Source of the DNA: Solen grandis
Taxonomy: Eukaryota; Mollusca; Bivalvia; Adapedonta; Solenidae
Direction: 5' to 3'
DNA length: 64,000 bases
Assembly (NCBI GenBank): GCA_021229015.1
Contig: CM037785.1
Span: 898,080 to 962,079 of the forward strand
A program made the position numbers and the translations under genes. The notes under the pieces were generated by a model. It was not told the origin of the DNA, ran no database searches, and was given only the letters and a program-made list of their open reading frames with translations. Below are positions 24,702 to 31,879 of this stretch, in pieces. Numbering within the stretch: position 1 is the stretch's first letter; the number at the start of each line of letters is the position of its first letter.

Positions 24702-25052
24702 TTAGATTTCGGTGACATTGTCCACATCGTGCTTGGTTTCGGTGACATCGTCACTGATTACGATGACATCGTTTTTATCTTGTAACATCTGCTGTTGTTC
24801 TATGAGCATATGATCTTCATCTTCATCTTGTTGCTGTTGTCTCAACATCTCCTGATGTTCCATGAGCATATAGTCATCATGTTCATCGTGTTGCATCATC
24901 TGTTGTCTCAATATCATCTGATGTACCATGTTTGACAAAAGCAGATGGTATTCTGCAATATGGTCTTGCTGTTGTCTCCACTCATTGCGTTGTCGTTCGA
25001 TCAACCCCATCAATTCGTGGACAAATTCATTCAGTTGCTGAATTTCTTCCAT
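24702..25052 (-). CDS. Polinton accessory protein A, Gln-rich coiled coil with SUMO-interaction-like motif
   Basis: I do not recognise a family. The 116-residue acidic protein starts with an amphipathic helical region (IQQLNEFVHELMGLIERQRN). Two copies of a unit with MLMEHQEML and MLIEQQQML follow (around residues 62-70 and 82-90), separated by Gln/Asp/Glu runs. The end contains VIVISDD (residues 96-102), the form of a SUMO-interacting motif. TATAAAAG lies 43 nt upstream of the ATG within a shared promoter module, and a histone-type stem-loop ends the gene. A nuclear regulatory role is a guess based on the motif only. Confidence 0.65.
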   Translation of the reverse strand: MEEIQQLNEFVHELMGLIERQRNEWRQQQDHIAEYHLLLSNMVHQMILRQQMMQHDEHDDYMLMEHQEMLRQQQQDEDEDHMLIEQQQMLQDKNDVIVISDDVTETKHDVDNVTEI

Positions 25053-25094
25053 GGTTGTGCAGCGAGAATATGACCGAATGCTTGATGCGGTGCG

Positions 25095-25247
25095 CTTTTA
25101 TAGCCTTGAGGCGGATTGACCTACTTTCTTCTGTTAGCGTACACCAATCAGAGAACGTTATTTCTATCCAATGATTCAAGTTTAACCTTGACCTGAGTTG
25201 GATAGCATTGCCTTTGGCCTTGCCATTGGGGTGGATTGACCTACTTT
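25095..25247 (-). promoter_or_regulatory. accessory promoter module 1 (drives gene A)
   Basis: In the sense of gene A the module contains GTAGGTCAATCC (25233-25244), AGGTCAAGGT, TTGGATAGAAATAACGTTCT, an inverted CCAAT box in CTGATTGGTGT, a second GTAGGTCAATCC (25113-25124, 120 bp from the first) and TATAAAAG (25095-25102). The ATG is at 25052, so the 5' UTR must be very short. Two other copies lie at 26418-26596 and 38881-39060. Confidence 0.75.
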
Positions 25248-25259
25248 TGTATTGACATA

Positions 25260-25434
25260 TCAGAATTGCTGTAAAATTAAAAAAAATTCAAGCCAAATTT
25301 GTAGTAGTGATGACTTTTTTTTGTAACATTTTTATTTTTTGTAACATTTTTGTAACATTTTTGTAAACTTTTTATAAAACATTGGATCATATTTTTAATG
25401 AAAGAAAATTTGAATTGAATTTGAAAATAATGGT
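25260..25434. other. AT-rich spacer with TGTAACATTTTT repeats
   Basis: Between the promoter of gene A and the 3' end of gene B there are four short direct repeats of TGTAACATTTTT in A/T-rich sequence. No ORF is credible. Confidence 0.6.
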
Positions 25435-25488
25435 GACAATTGAGGTATATTCTCTTTCGAGACATTTGGGTTGGCCCTGATAAGGGCC
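25435..25488 (-). promoter_or_regulatory. histone-type 3' stem-loop, copy 2
   Basis: Minus-strand GGCCCTTATCAGGGCC (25473-25488) keeps all six base pairs but has a TATC loop. AACCCAAATGTCTCGAAAGAG follows within the window of a histone downstream element, then CAATTGTC. It starts 29 nt after the stop codon of gene B. Confidence 0.75.
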
Positions 25489-25517
25489 GTTTTTTCCCCC
25501 CACAGACTAGTGGTTAC

Positions 25518-25811
25518 TCATAATTGTCTATGAGTTTTCTTCAGCAGGTATTCAACATGTTCTATGGTGATGAAATGTGCTTCAATGATATTTAAGATAT
25601 CATCGTAGTATAGTTCATGAAAGTAACATGCACTCAATTTGTCTATGATACTCCTGAGTGTTGTTGTTATTTTAAGCGTACGTTGGTATCGGGCTTGTAG
25701 TTTAAGCGAACGTTGGTGTAGGGCTTCTATTTTGTCCATGTCAGATATGCAGTCGTTAGTTATATGTGACTTATCCATAGCACAGTCTGAAAACGAATGG
25801 CATGAATTCAT
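25518..25811 (-). CDS. Polinton accessory protein B, small helical protein
   Basis: No family recognised. The open frame extends to 26015, but the upstream part runs through the end of gene C and its stem-loop, so I place the start at ATG 25811, giving 97 residues (MNSCHSFSDC...). An internal ATG 11 codons later is possible. The body (IEALHQRSLKLQARYQRTLK) is predicted helical and amphipathic; several Cys sit in the first 30 residues. The gap to the upstream gene is only about 70 nt, with an AATAAAAG sequence as the only TATA-like candidate. It is the one stem-loop gene without the shared promoter module, so readthrough from gene C is possible. Confidence 0.55.
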   Translation of the reverse strand: MNSCHSFSDCAMDKSHITNDCISDMDKIEALHQRSLKLQARYQRTLKITTTLRSIIDKLSACYFHELYYDDILNIIEAHFITIEHVEYLLKKTHRQL

Positions 25812-25839
25812 TTCGTTTGATACTTTTATTACTTGGTTT

Positions 25840-25895
25840 GACAATTGTAAAAAATATGTCCTTTCGAGACATCTGGGTTGGCCCTGAAAAGGGCC
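25840..25895 (-). promoter_or_regulatory. histone-type 3' stem-loop, copy 3
   Basis: Minus-strand GGCCCTTTTCAGGGCC (25880-25895) starts 13 nt after the stop of gene C. AACCCAGATGTCTCGAAAGG and then ACAATTGTC follow. The arrangement is the same as copies 1 and 6. Confidence 0.8.
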
Positions 25896-25908
25896 GTTGT
25901 TTTTTTCT

Positions 25909-26382
25909 CTACTTCTTACTCTTTTTGCTATTTTGTATGTCTTTACAATGGGCTCCAAGTCCATTCTTAGAATGGGATCCGCCATCAAGCGGACGTTTGT
26001 TGGATGCTTCCACATTTTCTGGAATGAAAGTGATAGGCATCACCAGCTTGTCTGTTTTCAATTTGATACGGCATTCCACTTCTACCATTCTCTTTTGCAA
26101 TTTGATGAGGTTGTTGTTCACCTCTTTGAGTTCCCTCAGAATAGATTGTCCAACATTATTTACTGGCTGCACTGACGGTTGGTGTTGCATTGGTTGTTGT
26201 TGCTGTACTGGTTGCTGCTGGTGTGGTGGAGGCTGAGGTTGATACGTTGGTTGGTAGCTAGGTTGGTACACCGGAGTCGGAGTGTACGACACTGATGCCT
26301 TGTTAGCAGCTGTCGTCAGCTCATACAAATCAGCAGCCTGTATGGCGTTGTTAACGAGATCAGAAGTTACGTAGCTTTCCAT
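25909..26382 (-). CDS. Polinton accessory protein C, Pro/Gln-rich with coiled coil and basic tail
   Basis: No family recognised. The 157-residue protein has a short N-terminal helix, then a low-complexity Tyr/Pro/Gln domain (residues about 32-75, repeats such as YQPSYQPTYQPQPPP and QQQPVQQQQP). A leucine-spaced coiled coil (ILRELKEVNNNLIKLQKRM) follows, and the tail ends SKKSKK, a possible nuclear signal. The ATG at 26382 lies 36 nt from TATAAAAG of promoter module 2. Low-complexity plus coiled coil suggests a self-associating or scaffold protein; that is inference only. Confidence 0.65.
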   Translation of the reverse strand: MESYVTSDLVNNAIQAADLYELTTAANKASVSYTPTPVYQPSYQPTYQPQPPPHQQQPVQQQQPMQHQPSVQPVNNVGQSILRELKEVNNNLIKLQKRMVEVECRIKLKTDKLVMPITFIPENVEASNKRPLDGGSHSKNGLGAHCKDIQNSKKSKK

Positions 26383-26417
26383 GGTTGGGTAGTGGGATTA
26401 TGATACGATGCAGTGTG

Positions 26418-26596
26418 CTTTTATAGTCTTGAGGCGGATTGACCTACTTTCTTCTGTTGGCACACACCAATCAGAGAATGTAATTTCCATCCAATGAATC
26501 AAGTTCGACCTTGACCTAAGTTGGATAGCATTGTCTTCGGCCTTGACATTGGGATGGATTGACCTACTGACCTACTTTTTTTCATAACTATATAAG
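26418..26596. promoter_or_regulatory. accessory promoter module 2, divergent between genes C and D
   Basis: Toward gene C the order is GTAGGTCAATCC (26556-26567), AGGTCAAGGT, inverted CCAAT (CTGATTGGTGT), GTAGGTCAATCC (26436-26447, again exactly 120 bp apart) and TATAAAAG (26418-26425). Toward gene D there is TATATAAG at 26589-26596, 32 nt before its ATG. One module thus serves two genes. Confidence 0.75.
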
Positions 26597-26627
26597 TGTT
26601 TTTTAAAAAAAGAAGGATGAAATCACA

Positions 26628-26891
26628 ATGTCCGAACAAAAACTCTGGTTCGAAAAGTGTGGTGTGTGTTTAGAAGAGAGGGAGGAGGATATATATCACA
26701 TAAACCAGTGTCAATGTCAGGACATTGTATGCGTCAGATGCTTCGCACGGCTTCAGAAGTGGCCGTTTTGTAGGGCACCCTATCAAGTGTATGCCTGGCC
26801 TGCCTGTGTTTTCGCTAAACATGGACCTACAGTGCGTTCAGCCTATTATGGCATATGGTTTGACCCTGATTATTCAGCGTTAGTTGGGTGA
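26628..26891 (+). CDS. Polinton accessory protein D, RING-like zinc-binding protein
   Basis: The 87-residue protein carries a RING-type spacing: CGVC (11-14), a loop with HINQCQC (24-30), CVRC (35-38) and PFCR (46-49). The last pair has only one Cys, because the usual first Cys position is occupied by Trp/Pro in KWPFCRAPY. RING domains bind two zinc ions and commonly act as ubiquitin ligases; a degenerate last knuckle may still bind an E2 or may be inactive. The C-terminal half is Trp/Tyr-rich and unrecognised. It is the only plus-strand gene in the left half and ends in a histone-type stem-loop. Confidence 0.65.
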   Translation: MSEQKLWFEKCGVCLEEREEDIYHINQCQCQDIVCVRCFARLQKWPFCRAPYQVYAWPACVFAKHGPTVRSAYYGIWFDPDYSALVG

Positions 26892-26925
26892 CTCCGAGTA
26901 ATTCAGGATCACAAAAACCAAATAC

Positions 26926-26979
26926 AGCCCTTTTCAGGGCCATCAAACTATATTCGAGAGGGAATATATCACAATTGTT
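26926..26979 (+). promoter_or_regulatory. histone-type 3' stem-loop, copy 4
   Basis: Plus-strand AGCCCTTTTCAGGGCC has five pairs plus a terminal A/C mismatch, starting 34 nt after the stop codon of gene D. The downstream box is TTCGAGAGGGAATA and the distal motif ACAATTGTT. It is the most diverged downstream region but keeps spacing and sense orientation. Confidence 0.65.
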
Positions 26980-27023
26980 AATGTGTAAGATAAACAACAA
27001 GAAATCAAATCAGTTTTAGCATT

Positions 27024-27029
27024 TTTATT
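27024..27029 (-). terminator. AATAAA signal at the end of the capsid/protease block
   Basis: Minus-strand AATAAA lies 95 nt after the protease stop codon, in a region of short AATATGAACAAAC repeats (27050-27110). No stem-loop of the histone type is present here. The core genes thus appear to use ordinary polyadenylation. Confidence 0.6.
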
Positions 27030-27123
27030 GAACTCTATGAACATTCCAAACAAAATATGAACAAACAATATGAACAAACAATATGAACAATGCAAACACT
27101 ATGAACAACAAGTACATAACACT

Positions 27124-27723
27124 TTAATGAAAGTAGAATGGGTCCAAACTATTCGTCAGTAATTCAAAACACGCACGACCATCTCCAAACTTTGGTGGAT
27201 GTTTAGCTGTGCATGTTTGTTGGTGGTGATTACACACTTGTCTTCTTGCACGTTTGTACAGTTCTGAATAGTTCTGGTAAAACCAACATCCCACATTGGA
27301 ATCGTTCAAATTGAAGTGAGGTTGATCCTCTGTCCGGAATTTAGCTCTAAACACCCGTGTTAAATCACATCCTCGAACAAGAAAATGCAAAGCAAACAAA
27401 CAATATGCTCCACACACAAACGTGTTGTATCCTTGAAGTCTCATGAGATTCCATGTATAGGGTCCATGTCTTTCCAAGAAACGTTGAATGTCACAATGGA
27501 GTGGTTTTTGTCCATACGAATCAAAGTAGTAAGTCGATTTATCGTTGAAAAACACAACCACCCAATGTTCACCAGGTTGAGTCGAATTGTGGGTATTCAC
27601 TATGTAAGCTTTTACAGTCTCTGGTCTACGTTGTGGTAGTTGATCTTTAGCACATACCACGGCATTCAAGGGAGCTAGAATTGGTGAATGATCCAAAATA
27701 TACTGCAACTCAATCGTTTCCAT
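27124..27723 (-). CDS. adenovirus-type maturation cysteine protease (C5 family)
   Basis: Polinton proteases are thought to cleave capsid precursors during virion maturation. The catalytic layout is intact with start ATG 27723 (199 aa): His53 in GEHWVVVFF, Asp68 in YYFDSYG, Gln97 and Cys104 in LQGYNTFVCGAYCLFALHFL. The length is normal for the family. The longer frame to 27765 opens with a TTG codon and is rejected. The ATG lies 14 nt inside the preceding 75-aa frame, whose stop overlaps it, so translation may be coupled. Confidence 0.9.
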   Translation of the reverse strand: METIELQYILDHSPILAPLNAVVCAKDQLPQRRPETVKAYIVNTHNSTQPGEHWVVVFFNDKSTYYFDSYGQKPLHCDIQRFLERHGPYTWNLMRLQGYNTFVCGAYCLFALHFLVRGCDLTRVFRAKFRTEDQPHFNLNDSNVGCWFYQNYSELYKRARRQVCNHHQQTCTAKHPPKFGDGRACFELLTNSLDPFYFH

Positions 27724-27937
27724 TTTCCCAATCTTGTTTAATGCGTCCTGCCCATTCGCACTCAAAAGCTTCCAATGGTGTGATCTTGTTCGTATCTACA
27801 CTAGCCTTTATATTTGCCCACATCTGATAAGCATCAGCTTTCTCAGCGCGTGTGAGATCCATGTTTTGTAGTTCAGCGTACCATCTTTCCATCACTTGAT
27901 ACATGTCCAGTTTTTTTAATGCACTGTTCAGAAACAT
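27710..27937 (-). CDS. small unknown ORF between capsid protein and protease
   Basis: A 75-residue frame (MFLNSALKKLDMYQVMERWY...) overlaps the last 65 nt of the capsid frame and the first 14 nt of the protease gene. It is helical and acidic toward the end (EWAGRIKQDWENGND). It could be a genuine small gene or the remnant of sequence downstream of a deletion that truncated the capsid gene. No family recognised. Confidence 0.4.
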   Translation of the reverse strand: MFLNSALKKLDMYQVMERWYAELQNMDLTRAEKADAYQMWANIKASVDTNKITPLEAFECEWAGRIKQDWENGND

Positions 27938-28649
27938 CTCGACCCACTTGAGCGATGGTCTGGTTTAAGTTGTTGGCCACTACGGGTAACAGGTCAACAG
28001 TCCGAACATTGAATCCAGCTTGAAGTAACTGGATTTTTGCCTCTGTTCCAAACAGGCAAAAACTGACTGGGGTTCTGTTGAGTCGCAGCCGTATCTCTAC
28101 ACCATTGGGAAGGTACTTGTCTTGCAAACACAGGTCTAAATGCAGACGTCCGCACATTTCCAGAACACGACTCTGGTGGATACGTGTTCTTCTTTTTCTA
28201 TATCCTTCATTAGCTCCCGCAACTGTATGCTCTTGCATATGACCCGCCGTGTCAGGACTCCATATTTCTGTAGCGTAGAGCTGTGTTGATTTACTGTCCG
28301 TAGAATAAGACAGCAAATTCTCAATGTAGGCCCGGTACGCATACGTGTCAGCATTATTGGTGATCAGTTTGTTGTTCAGGTACACATCAATACTGCTAAA
28401 CAAGCTGTGGAAGAAATTATTTACTGTGGATGTTTCTCCATCAGCCTCCAGATTATTGTCATCAGGTTTGACTACTTTGACTTTCAGGTACAAGTAGCTC
28501 TGGTTGATATCAGTCCACTTTTCTGATTGAGCAGGAATTACAAATTCAATAGGAGATGAATTGCTCAGTGCTGACACGGAATTTTTTGGGGAACTGTGTG
28601 ACACATCAAGTTCAGTTTTGCTACACTCACAAGAGCCGTGTTGCATCAT
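27873..28649 (-). pseudogene. major capsid protein (double jelly roll), C-terminally truncated
   Basis: The N-terminal jelly roll is clear: SSPIEFVIPAQSEKWTDINQ, VNNFFHSLFSSIDVYLNNKL, YAYRAYIENLLSYS and LHLDLCLQDKYLPNGVEIRL are typical Polinton/adintovirus capsid blocks. The frame starts at ATG 28649 (the track-type TTG nine bases earlier is ignored) and ends after 258 residues. Family members usually have about 450 or more residues and a second jelly roll, which I do not find downstream: the protease begins 150 nt later. Residues after about 210 no longer look like capsid protein. A deletion plus frame change is the simplest reading. Confidence 0.8.
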
Positions 28650-28654
28650 GTTGT

Positions 28655-29017
28655 TCAATCAAAAATATCTAACGGTCGCGATGAGATTTTTCTTTTTTTG
28701 TTGTGTCTCCTTGACGTGCTGGAAGCAGAATGATGTCGACGTTTGAAATCTCGAAGCTTTATACCTCTCAGAGTTTTCTGACCCACATCTTTCAACAATG
28801 TTTTACCCCGTTTCTTGATCACTGTCTTTACATTTTGGCCAGACAGAATATCTTTTACGGCTCCTATACCTTGTTTAAAGCCCTCTCTTTTCAGAGTCTG
28901 TAGTCCTGAGGTCACGATGGGTTTCATCATGGGTAAGATGTTGCTGGCCATTTTCTTGAACATGGAACCCAAACCATATCCGACTTGTCGAGGTTGACCA
29001 CGGTAAACTGGAATCAT
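28655..29017 (-). CDS. basic virion protein with GYGLGS motif
   Basis: The 120-residue, strongly basic protein opens MIPVYRGQPRQVGYGLGS-MF and continues with an amphipathic helix (ILPMMKPIVTSGLQTLKREG), then ILSGQNVKTVIKKRGKTLLK and a tail rich in Arg/Lys/His (KRRHHSASSTSRRHNKKRKI). Proteins of this shape are conserved in Polintons next to the penton gene and are regarded as minor virion or core components, loosely like small adenovirus core proteins. Its ATG overlaps the stop of the penton-like gene as ATGA (29014-29017). Its own stop is 5 nt before the capsid ATG. Intact. Confidence 0.75.
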   Translation of the reverse strand: MIPVYRGQPRQVGYGLGSMFKKMASNILPMMKPIVTSGLQTLKREGFKQGIGAVKDILSGQNVKTVIKKRGKTLLKDVGQKTLRGIKLRDFKRRHHSASSTSRRHNKKRKISSRPLDIFD

Positions 29018-29855
29018 CGTGTCTTTCTTTTAAAATGAAGCTTCACCATCGACTTCCCGTGAGTGAAATGAACTGATTCCCCTGTGTCACCGGTTATATT
29101 GGTACTGATCTCGCTGAAATATGATCTGCTGACAGGTATGTAGTGTAGATTTAGAAATTCAAAGTGCATGTGTGGATTAGCCCCTGCTTTTGTTTTTGTG
29201 GCAAATGGCACAACGCGTAAAATGGGTGCTTCGACATCCCCTATCAAAGTGTGTTCTGCCAGATCGGTATATACAAACAAATGGTTCATCTTCGTGAAGA
29301 GGTCCACACCGTACTTGAATCTGTTGTTGTCTCTGTCCGGAAACACCACAGTACTTCCCTCTCCTCCAAGTTTCGTAAGGAGGATTGGATGAAGTTCCAA
29401 GCCGATCTTTGTTCCACTATTACCGGTAAACTTGACACGTTTTGACAAGCCGGAAAAATCAAGTCCAAATGTGAGGTTTCTTTGAGTTAAAATTGTTTTT
29501 GTGGCTTGTTTAATAGCCTTGTCCATTTCGTCAGTGAGATGTTGTGGTGACGCATAGATGCCTGCAGGAATACAAAGGGTATTGCCCATTTTTTGCCTTC
29601 TAATTCACACCCGTTTTTCACTTGTGAAAAGGCTGCCGCCAGTTCTGGATCTTTAGTCACGACGTAGAATTTTCCTTCCTCCTCTTCGATGTTTTTGACT
29701 TGTGTGGGAACGATCATTTCCACGAGAGCCACTTCCCAATTTTGTTTGTCGACATCAATGGTTTTTGCCAGCTTGGTTCTAAAACAACATTGTGTGTTGC
29801 TTGGGTACAATGCCATCGAACTATCACTGATGAGAGTGATGTAGAAAGAGTTCAT
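29014..29855 (-). pseudogene. penton-like minor capsid protein, split between two frames
   Basis: The N-terminal part (29487-29855) has FYITLISDSSMALYPSN, FRTKLAKTIDVDKQNWEVAL and EMIVPTQVKNI. The C-terminal part (29014-29589) has LCIPAGIYASPQHLTDEM, NHLFVYTDLAEHTLIGD, APILRVVPF, LHYIPVSRSYF and VHFTHGKSMVKLHFKRK. Together they form one conserved Polinton protein, the penton/minor capsid class. The frames overlap by 103 nt and the homology crosses from one to the other by a one-base offset at a run of six A near 29590. The second frame happens to open with its own ATG at that spot. The choice between a mutation, slippage at the A run and two polypeptides is open; mutation is the default. Confidence 0.8.
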
Positions 29856-30091
29856 GATTTCTTAAATTTTAAACTTGGGTTTGGAAGAATGTATCCGATA
29901 GAAGTACTCATCAGCAGCAACCACAGTTCACGATCTGGACTGTTGAGACACAGGTTCACTAATGACACGATGACAATGATAAAGATGATCACAATCTGTG
30001 TCAAGAAAGTGATTCTGTTGTTTGGTACCTCACTTTTTCCTGTCTGTATACTGTTGTCTACCTGAACACTGCTGGTATCGGACTGAGACAT
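29852..30091 (-). CDS. Polinton two-helix membrane protein
   Basis: The 79-residue protein (start ATG 30091; the GTG nine bases upstream is rejected) has a polar Ser/Gln N-terminus, a strong hydrophobic helix (FLTQIVIIFIIVIVSLVNLC) and a second one in ELWLLLMSTSIGYILPNP, the most conserved part in related elements. It probably inserts in a membrane with both ends on one side; the role is unknown. Two TATA boxes in tandem (30104-30117) precede it. Its stop overlaps the start of the penton frame as ATGA. Intact. Confidence 0.75.
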   Translation of the reverse strand: MSQSDTSSVQVDNSIQTGKSEVPNNRITFLTQIVIIFIIVIVSLVNLCLNSPDRELWLLLMSTSIGYILPNPSLKFKKS

Positions 30092-30103
30092 GCTGTTCAC
30101 GAC

Positions 30104-30117
30104 GTTTATACTTTATA
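30104..30117 (-). promoter_or_regulatory. tandem TATA boxes of the capsid block
   Basis: Minus-strand TATAAAGTATAAAC lies 13-26 nt before the ATG of the membrane protein, overlapping the 3' end of the integrase gene. It probably starts the transcript for membrane protein, penton, basic protein, capsid protein and protease. Confidence 0.6.
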
Positions 30118-31162
30118 CTAAATGCGATTTTGGAATCCAACTGTTAAACTTTTTAGGATATCCAAGCCACTTGACTTTCACTTCTTGAAAAGTTTTACCG
30201 CCTACACGCCTTGTACGCCGATCAAGAACTGATTCCACTTCGTATAGCTCATCATCTTTTATATGTTGAATTTCATCCCTGTAGAAGGATCCGGCGATAG
30301 TTTCTCCAGCCAAGTCTTCCAGTTTTACGGTCAATGGATGTGTTCTGTTGATGCGAACCACTTTGAACAATTCCACTGTCCAGTTGGGTAGATAGCCTTT
30401 GGCAAATGTTTGCTTGGTTTTATTGATGCCACTTTCAAATCAGTTGATTTCTTATTTTTCTTTTTGATGGTTGCCATACAATGTCTTGGTGACTTCATGC
30501 TCATTTTCTCTAGACACAGATGCAGGGGTACGTCCGATGCTTCGATGAAAACGATGATTGTAGCCATGTACCAATAGTTGCAGTACATCCACATAATGAC
30601 GGGTCTTGTGATGAGTAAAATATTTCCACATTCTTGATTTAAGCGTACGTTGAAAACGTTCAACAATACTCGCTTTAGTTTCTGGGTTTTCAGACGTGAA
30701 GAAATGAATGTCATGCTTGTCTAGAAACTTCTGAAAGTCTTTGTTCAAAAATTCTCGGCCCTTGTCTGTTTGCAAAGAGAGTGGTTTTCGGCCTTCTTTT
30801 AGAATAGACTGAAAGGCTTGGATGAGCGTCTTTCCAGTTTTGTCAATGATGGGTATTACCCAAGCATATTTTGAAAACACATCAATGACACATAGTAAGT
30901 AGCGATATGGTGAATTCTCTTTGTACATACGTTGCATATCTGCGAGATCAGCTTGCCATTGATGATCGATACCTCCTACCACAGTCTGTCGACGTCGAAA
31001 TTTTTGACTTCTCAACCAGTCTCGTACATCCTCTAAAGTGATAGATTTCAACTGTTTTTTCGCTGCCTTGTAGAGTCCCTGAATTCCTCCAAAACTCGTA
31101 GGATTATCAGTATCATAGTACAGGTGACGAAGTAACGTGTCCTTCTTTAGTAGGCGTCCCAT
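30113..31162 (-). pseudogene. Polinton integrase (DDE) with chromodomain, interrupted
   Basis: The catalytic core (from ATG 31162) has D72 in WQADLADM, D133 in LQTDKGREF and E168 in KASIVERF, a DD35E set as in retroviral integrases. The N-terminal part has the usual SFGGIQGLYKAAKKQ block. After TPASVSRENE the frame meets TAA at 30452-30454 and TGA at 30440-30442. It then continues in the same frame with KTKQTFAKGYLPNW and a chromodomain (YEVESVLDRR, VKVKWLGYPKKFNSWIP) to 30113. Thus the core and the target-choosing chromodomain are separated by two stops in a poorly conserved linker. The ATG overlaps the probable extended end of the neighbouring gene. Confidence 0.85.
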
Positions 31163-31243
31163 GACGAATGGGCTAATATCTCCTCGGGTTCTTCCTTTTT
31201 AATAGGTCTTCGTTTCTTTGATGTAGGTGCGTAGGCAAAACTA

Positions 31244-31879
31244 TCATAAAAATTCCTCCTCCTCCTCTTCTTCTTCATCATCATCTGGTGTTTGTATGAA
31301 ATTCCATCGACGTTTATTGCCCACGACTTCTTGTGGGATGTTGACCTCTTTCAGTCCTCTAGAAAATTGTTCCCATCCTCGTGGATTTGACCCTTTCCGC
31401 TGTCGAAGTACATCATTGACCAGATCAATAATATTTGAACCTTCAACGGGTTTTCCATCATATTCTAACAGGCCATGTTCATCCCAACTTAAGTGAGGAT
31501 GGTCTTTCAGCATGTTTAACAAAAGAGTAGCCTTTCGCCGCATGGTCGTAGGAACACTGTCTAGAATTTGATCTTTCAAGGTCATCGGTTTTTCCTCTTT
31601 CTTTTCAGTCACTGTACTTGTTGTTTTCTCAGCCATGTGTGGTCTGAAGGGTTTGAGTGCTTTTTTATGTGACACTTGAAAGCGATGTAATACTTCTCCA
31701 AATTGTTGTGCTTTTTCTGACTCAGACAATTGATTGTCGTCAAGAACTTGATTCATTTCTTTCTGTAATGATGAAGTCTGACTCACTTGAGGGGATGGGG
31801 GTAACCGAGGTCGTTGTTCCTTCTTCCATCGATTCATCTCTTCCAACAACCGAACTGGAACATAGGCCATCTTCTTCAT
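31244..31879 (-). CDS. conserved Polinton protein of unknown function
   Basis: The 211-residue protein begins MKKMAYVPVRLLEEMNRWKK and has a conserved domain in its second half (LLNMLKDHPHLSWDEHGLLE, GSNIIDLVNDVLR and GWEQFSRGLKEVNIPQEVVG), which I know as a recurrent uncharacterised Polinton ORF. The end is a Glu run from a GAA/GAG repeat. Another frame stays open past this stop, carries a basic stretch (PTSKKRRPIKKEEPEE) and ends on the integrase ATG, so the C-terminus may have shifted frame in the repeat. The start overlaps the upstream stop as ATGA (31876-31879). Confidence 0.7.
   Translation of the reverse strand: MKKMAYVPVRLLEEMNRWKKEQRPRLPPSPQVSQTSSLQKEMNQVLDDNQLSESEKAQQFGEVLHRFQVSHKKALKPFRPHMAEKTTSTVTEKKEEKPMTLKDQILDSVPTTMRRKATLLLNMLKDHPHLSWDEHGLLEYDGKPVEGSNIIDLVNDVLRQRKGSNPRGWEQFSRGLKEVNIPQEVVGNKRRWNFIQTPDDDEEEEEEEEFL

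Noticed and set aside
25812..26015. N-terminal extension of accessory protein B
   Set aside because: It would read through the stop region, stem-loop and downstream element of gene C; ATG 25811 is the first start after them.
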